Source: CAMXAS01 sp964442435 (GTDB lineage Bacteria > Bacteroidota > Bacteroidia > Bacteroidales > P3). From it: DNA of 5,640 bases. Location: NCBI GenBank assembly GCA_964442435.1, contig CAYTZG010000041.1:1-5640 (forward strand), read 5' to 3'. Made by a program: the position numbers and the translations under genes. The notes beneath the pieces are model-generated. The model searched no databases, was not told the origin of the DNA, and was given only the letters and a program-made list of their open reading frames with translations. Each line of letters starts with the position of its first letter. Positions within the stretch are counted from its first letter, which is position 1. Below are positions 3,818 to 5,640 of this stretch, piece after piece.

Positions 3818-5640
3818 CAGTCTTGCTTTTTGACCAGTATCTTCAGGCCGCGCTTAAGCGTATAGGGCAGGATGGCGCTGAATTTGTCTTCGGAGGTCAC
3901 CATCTTGCTCGCGTTGGGATGCGTCCGGAGCAGGTGGATGGCGTCGAACGCGCATTTGGTCGTGCACAGGCCGCAGCCGATGCAGCGGTTCTGATCCACG
4001 ACCGAGGCGCCGCACGATAGGCAACGGGCGGTTTCCTTGCGCACCTGTTCTTCGGTCAGCGTTTGGTGGTATTCGCGGAACGGGTCGCCCGGCGCGGCCA
4101 CGCCCGCTTCCTGACGCGAGCCGTTGTCGTAAGACGGCAACGCGAGGTCTTGCTTGTTGAGTTCGATAAAGTCCCGCCGGTTGCGGCCAATGGTCATGTG
4201 GCCGCGCTGTACGAAGCGGTGCAGCGATTCGGCGGCTTCCTTGCCGGCCGCGATGGCGTCGATGGCGAACTTGGGGCCGCTCAGGCAGTCGCCGCCCGTA
4301 AAGATGTCCGCCTCGGCGGTCTGGTAGGTGAGCGGGTCGGCCACGGGATAACCGTTGGGCGCGTAGGCCACGCGGCTGTCTTTGAGCAGGTCGCCGAGTT
4401 CGAGGCGCTGGCCGATGGCAAAAATCACGAGGTCGGCTTCCAGCGTCATCAGTTCGTTTTCGTCATATTTAGGCGCGAACCGGCCCTGCCCGTCGAATAC
4501 GGATAGGCATTTCTTGAACACGATGCCGTTGGCCTTCGTGTCGCCTGTCACTTCCTTGGGCCCCCAGCCCGGACGGATGTCCACGCCGTCGGCGCGGGCT
4601 TCGGCCTTCTCCTCGTTGGAGGCCGGCATCGAGTGCTCGTCTTCGAGCGACAGCATCGTCACTTCCGCAGCACCGCCGCGTTTGGCCACGCGGGCCGCGT
4701 CGATGGCCACGTTGCCGCCGCCTACGACCACCACTTTGCCGCTCACGGGCCGTTGGCCGGTGTTGGCTTCCTTCAAGAAGTCGATGGCCGTGGTCACGCC
4801 CGGCAGCCGCTCGCCCGCGATGCCCGGCAGACGGCCGCCCTGGCAGCCCACCGCCACATAAAAGCCCTTGTAGCCTTGTTCGCGCAGCTGGGCTATCGTG
4901 ACGTCTTTGCCCACTTCCACGCCCGTGCGGATTTCCACGCCTATTTCGCGCATGATGTCGATTTCGGCCGCGATGACGTCCTTTTCGAGCTTGTAGGCCG
5001 GCACGCCGTAGCGCAGCATGCCGCCCGGCTCCGCGTTCTTTTCGAAGACCGTCGGATAGTAGCCCATCGTAGCCAGGTAGTAGGCGCACGAAAGGCCGGC
5101 CGGCCCGCCGCCGATGATGGCGATTTTCTCTTGCCAGCGGCCGCGGTTGGAGGCCACCACAATGTCGGGCACAAAGCGCGTCTCGGCCTTGAGGTCTTGT
5201 TCGGCGATGAATTTCTTGACGGCGTCGATGGCCACGGGCTTGTCAATCGTGCCGCGTGTGCAGGCGTCCTCGCAGCGGCGGTTGCAGATGCGGCCGCAGA
5301 CGGCGGGGAAGGGGTTCTCCCGCTTGATGAGTTCCAAGGCCTCCCGGTACTTGCCTTCGGCGGCCTTTTTGAGATAGCCCTGCACGGCGATGTGGGCGGG
5401 GCAGGCGGTCTTGCACGGCGCCGTGCCCGTGGGATAGCAGTTGATGCGGTTCTTGTCGCGGTAGTCCTCGTCCCATTTCTCCGGCCCCCATTTGGCGGCG
5501 TCGGGCAGCTGTTGGCGCGGGTATTCGATTTCGCCCTGCGACGTGCAGAGCTTCTGCCCAAGCTTCACCGCCCCGGCCGGACAGTATTCCACGCAGCGGC
5601 CGCAGGCCACGCAGTTGGCCTTATCCACCTCCGCCACATA
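3817..5640 (-). CDS. FAD-dependent, iron-sulfur NAD(P)H oxidoreductase (GltD/NfnB-like) with flanking ferredoxin domains, 5' end cut
   Basis: The frame is open to base 5640 (TAT codon at 5640-5638, then GTG 5637), so the true start lies outside; residues below count from 5637. A 4Fe-4S motif comes first, C9-x2-C12-x2-C15-x3-C19-P, perhaps the second of a pair. A GltD-type N-terminal domain follows with C67, C75, C79 and C114, C118, C122, C126. Then come an FAD Rossmann fold (IIGGGPAGLS, 174-183), an NAD(P) Rossmann fold (VVVGGGNVAIDAA, 303-315) and the closing FAD motif GGD (448-450) with GPKFAIDAIAAGKEAA (454-469). A C-terminal ferredoxin-like part has C539-x2-C542 and C552-x2-C555-x2-C558-x3-C562, ending in a basic tail. 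The protein should move electrons between NAD(P)H, FAD and a chain of iron-sulfur clusters in the cytosol. Where GltD has arginines binding the NADPH phosphate (VYRR), this protein has MLSLEDE (328-334), suggesting NADH. No large glutamate synthase subunit is visible. It is the first operon gene in view and overlaps hypA by one base. Confidence 0.93.
   Translation of the reverse strand, partial: YVAEVDKANCVACGRCVEYCPAGAVKLGQKLCTSQGEIEYPRQQLPDAAKWGPEKWDEDYRDKNRINCYPTGTAPCKTACPAHIAVQGYLKKAAEGKYREALELIKRENPFPAVCGRICNRRCEDACTRGTIDKPVAIDAVKKFIAEQDLKAETRFVPDIVVASNRGRWQEKIAIIGGGPAGLSCAYYLATMGYYPTVFEKNAEPGGMLRYGVPAYKLEKDVIAAEIDIMREIGVEIRTGVEVGKDVTIAQLREQGYKGFYVAVGCQGGRLPGIAGERLPGVTTAIDFLKEANTGQRPVSGKVVVVGGGNVAIDAARVAKRGGAAEVTMLSLEDEHSMPASNEEKAEARADGVDIRPGWGPKEVTGDTKANGIVFKKCLSVFDGQGRFAPKYDENELMTLEADLVIFAIGQRLELGDLLKDSRVAYAPNGYPVADPLTYQTAEADIFTGGDCLSGPKFAIDAIAAGKEAAESLHRFVQRGHMTIGRNRRDFIELNKQDLALPSYDNGSRQEAGVAAPGDPFREYHQTLTEEQVRKETARCLSCGASVVDQNRCIGCGLCTTKCAFDAIHLLRTHPNASKMVTSEDKFSAILPYTLKRGLKILVKKQD

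Noticed and set aside
2098..3865. Plus-strand open frames of 322 and 256 codons opposite the membrane protein and hypA genes
   Set aside because: Both are shadows of clearly better minus-strand genes; they have no domain motifs and cross several gene boundaries.
4469..5561. Minus-strand frames of about 206 codons inside the oxidoreductase gene
   Set aside because: They are Arg/Pro-rich out-of-frame reads of the oxidoreductase gene, without recognisable motifs.
5635..5637. GTG at 5637 as the translation start of the oxidoreductase
   Set aside because: The frame stays open to the window edge, and the first ferredoxin motif starts only eight residues later, so the gene most likely begins outside the window.

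Overview
The window is a gene-dense stretch of an anaerobe-type bacterial chromosome in which every supported gene lies on the minus strand, so transcription runs from high to low coordinates. Most of it is GC-rich (sampled 60-base lines reach 65-70% GC). One box matches the TAnnTTTG -7 element of Bacteroidota promoters, most starts lack a Shine-Dalgarno sequence, and the gene content fits gut anaerobes. Together these suggest a high-GC member of the Bacteroidales. That assignment is an inference with moderate to low certainty.

Reading in the direction of transcription, 5640 to 2023 looks like one operon. It starts with a large flavin and iron-sulfur oxidoreductase of the GltD/NfnB type, whose N-terminus lies outside the window and which carries extra ferredoxin-like iron-sulfur motifs at both ends (3817-5640). 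Next is a HypA-like nickel metallochaperone (3473-3817) that overlaps it by one base (TGATG). Then come a small 112-residue membrane protein (3122-3460) and a polytopic membrane protein of about nine helices that resembles the DUF5692 family (2023-3069). A strong intrinsic terminator at 1961-2000 closes the unit. A soluble NAD(P)H-handling electron-transfer protein, a nickel or zinc-binding maturation-type protein and two uncharacterised membrane proteins read as an undefined redox module. No hydrogenase or other nickel enzyme is visible.

Beyond the terminator, a -7 box (1922-1929) precedes a two-gene cassette of visibly lower GC (about 45-50% in sampled lines). The first gene is a DUF3791-type protein (1457-1885) with an extra N-terminal helical module. 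One base later comes a DUF3990 protein (967-1455) with ADP-ribosyltransferase-like motifs. This arrangement looks like a toxin-antitoxin or defence-type pair and is the best candidate for an under-described system here.

Only 14 bases after the DUF3990 gene comes a zinc-dependent medium-chain alcohol dehydrogenase gene (952 down to 1), cut by the left edge of the window about 30 residues short of its expected end. The window shows no tRNA, rRNA, CRISPR array, insertion sequence or long repeat.
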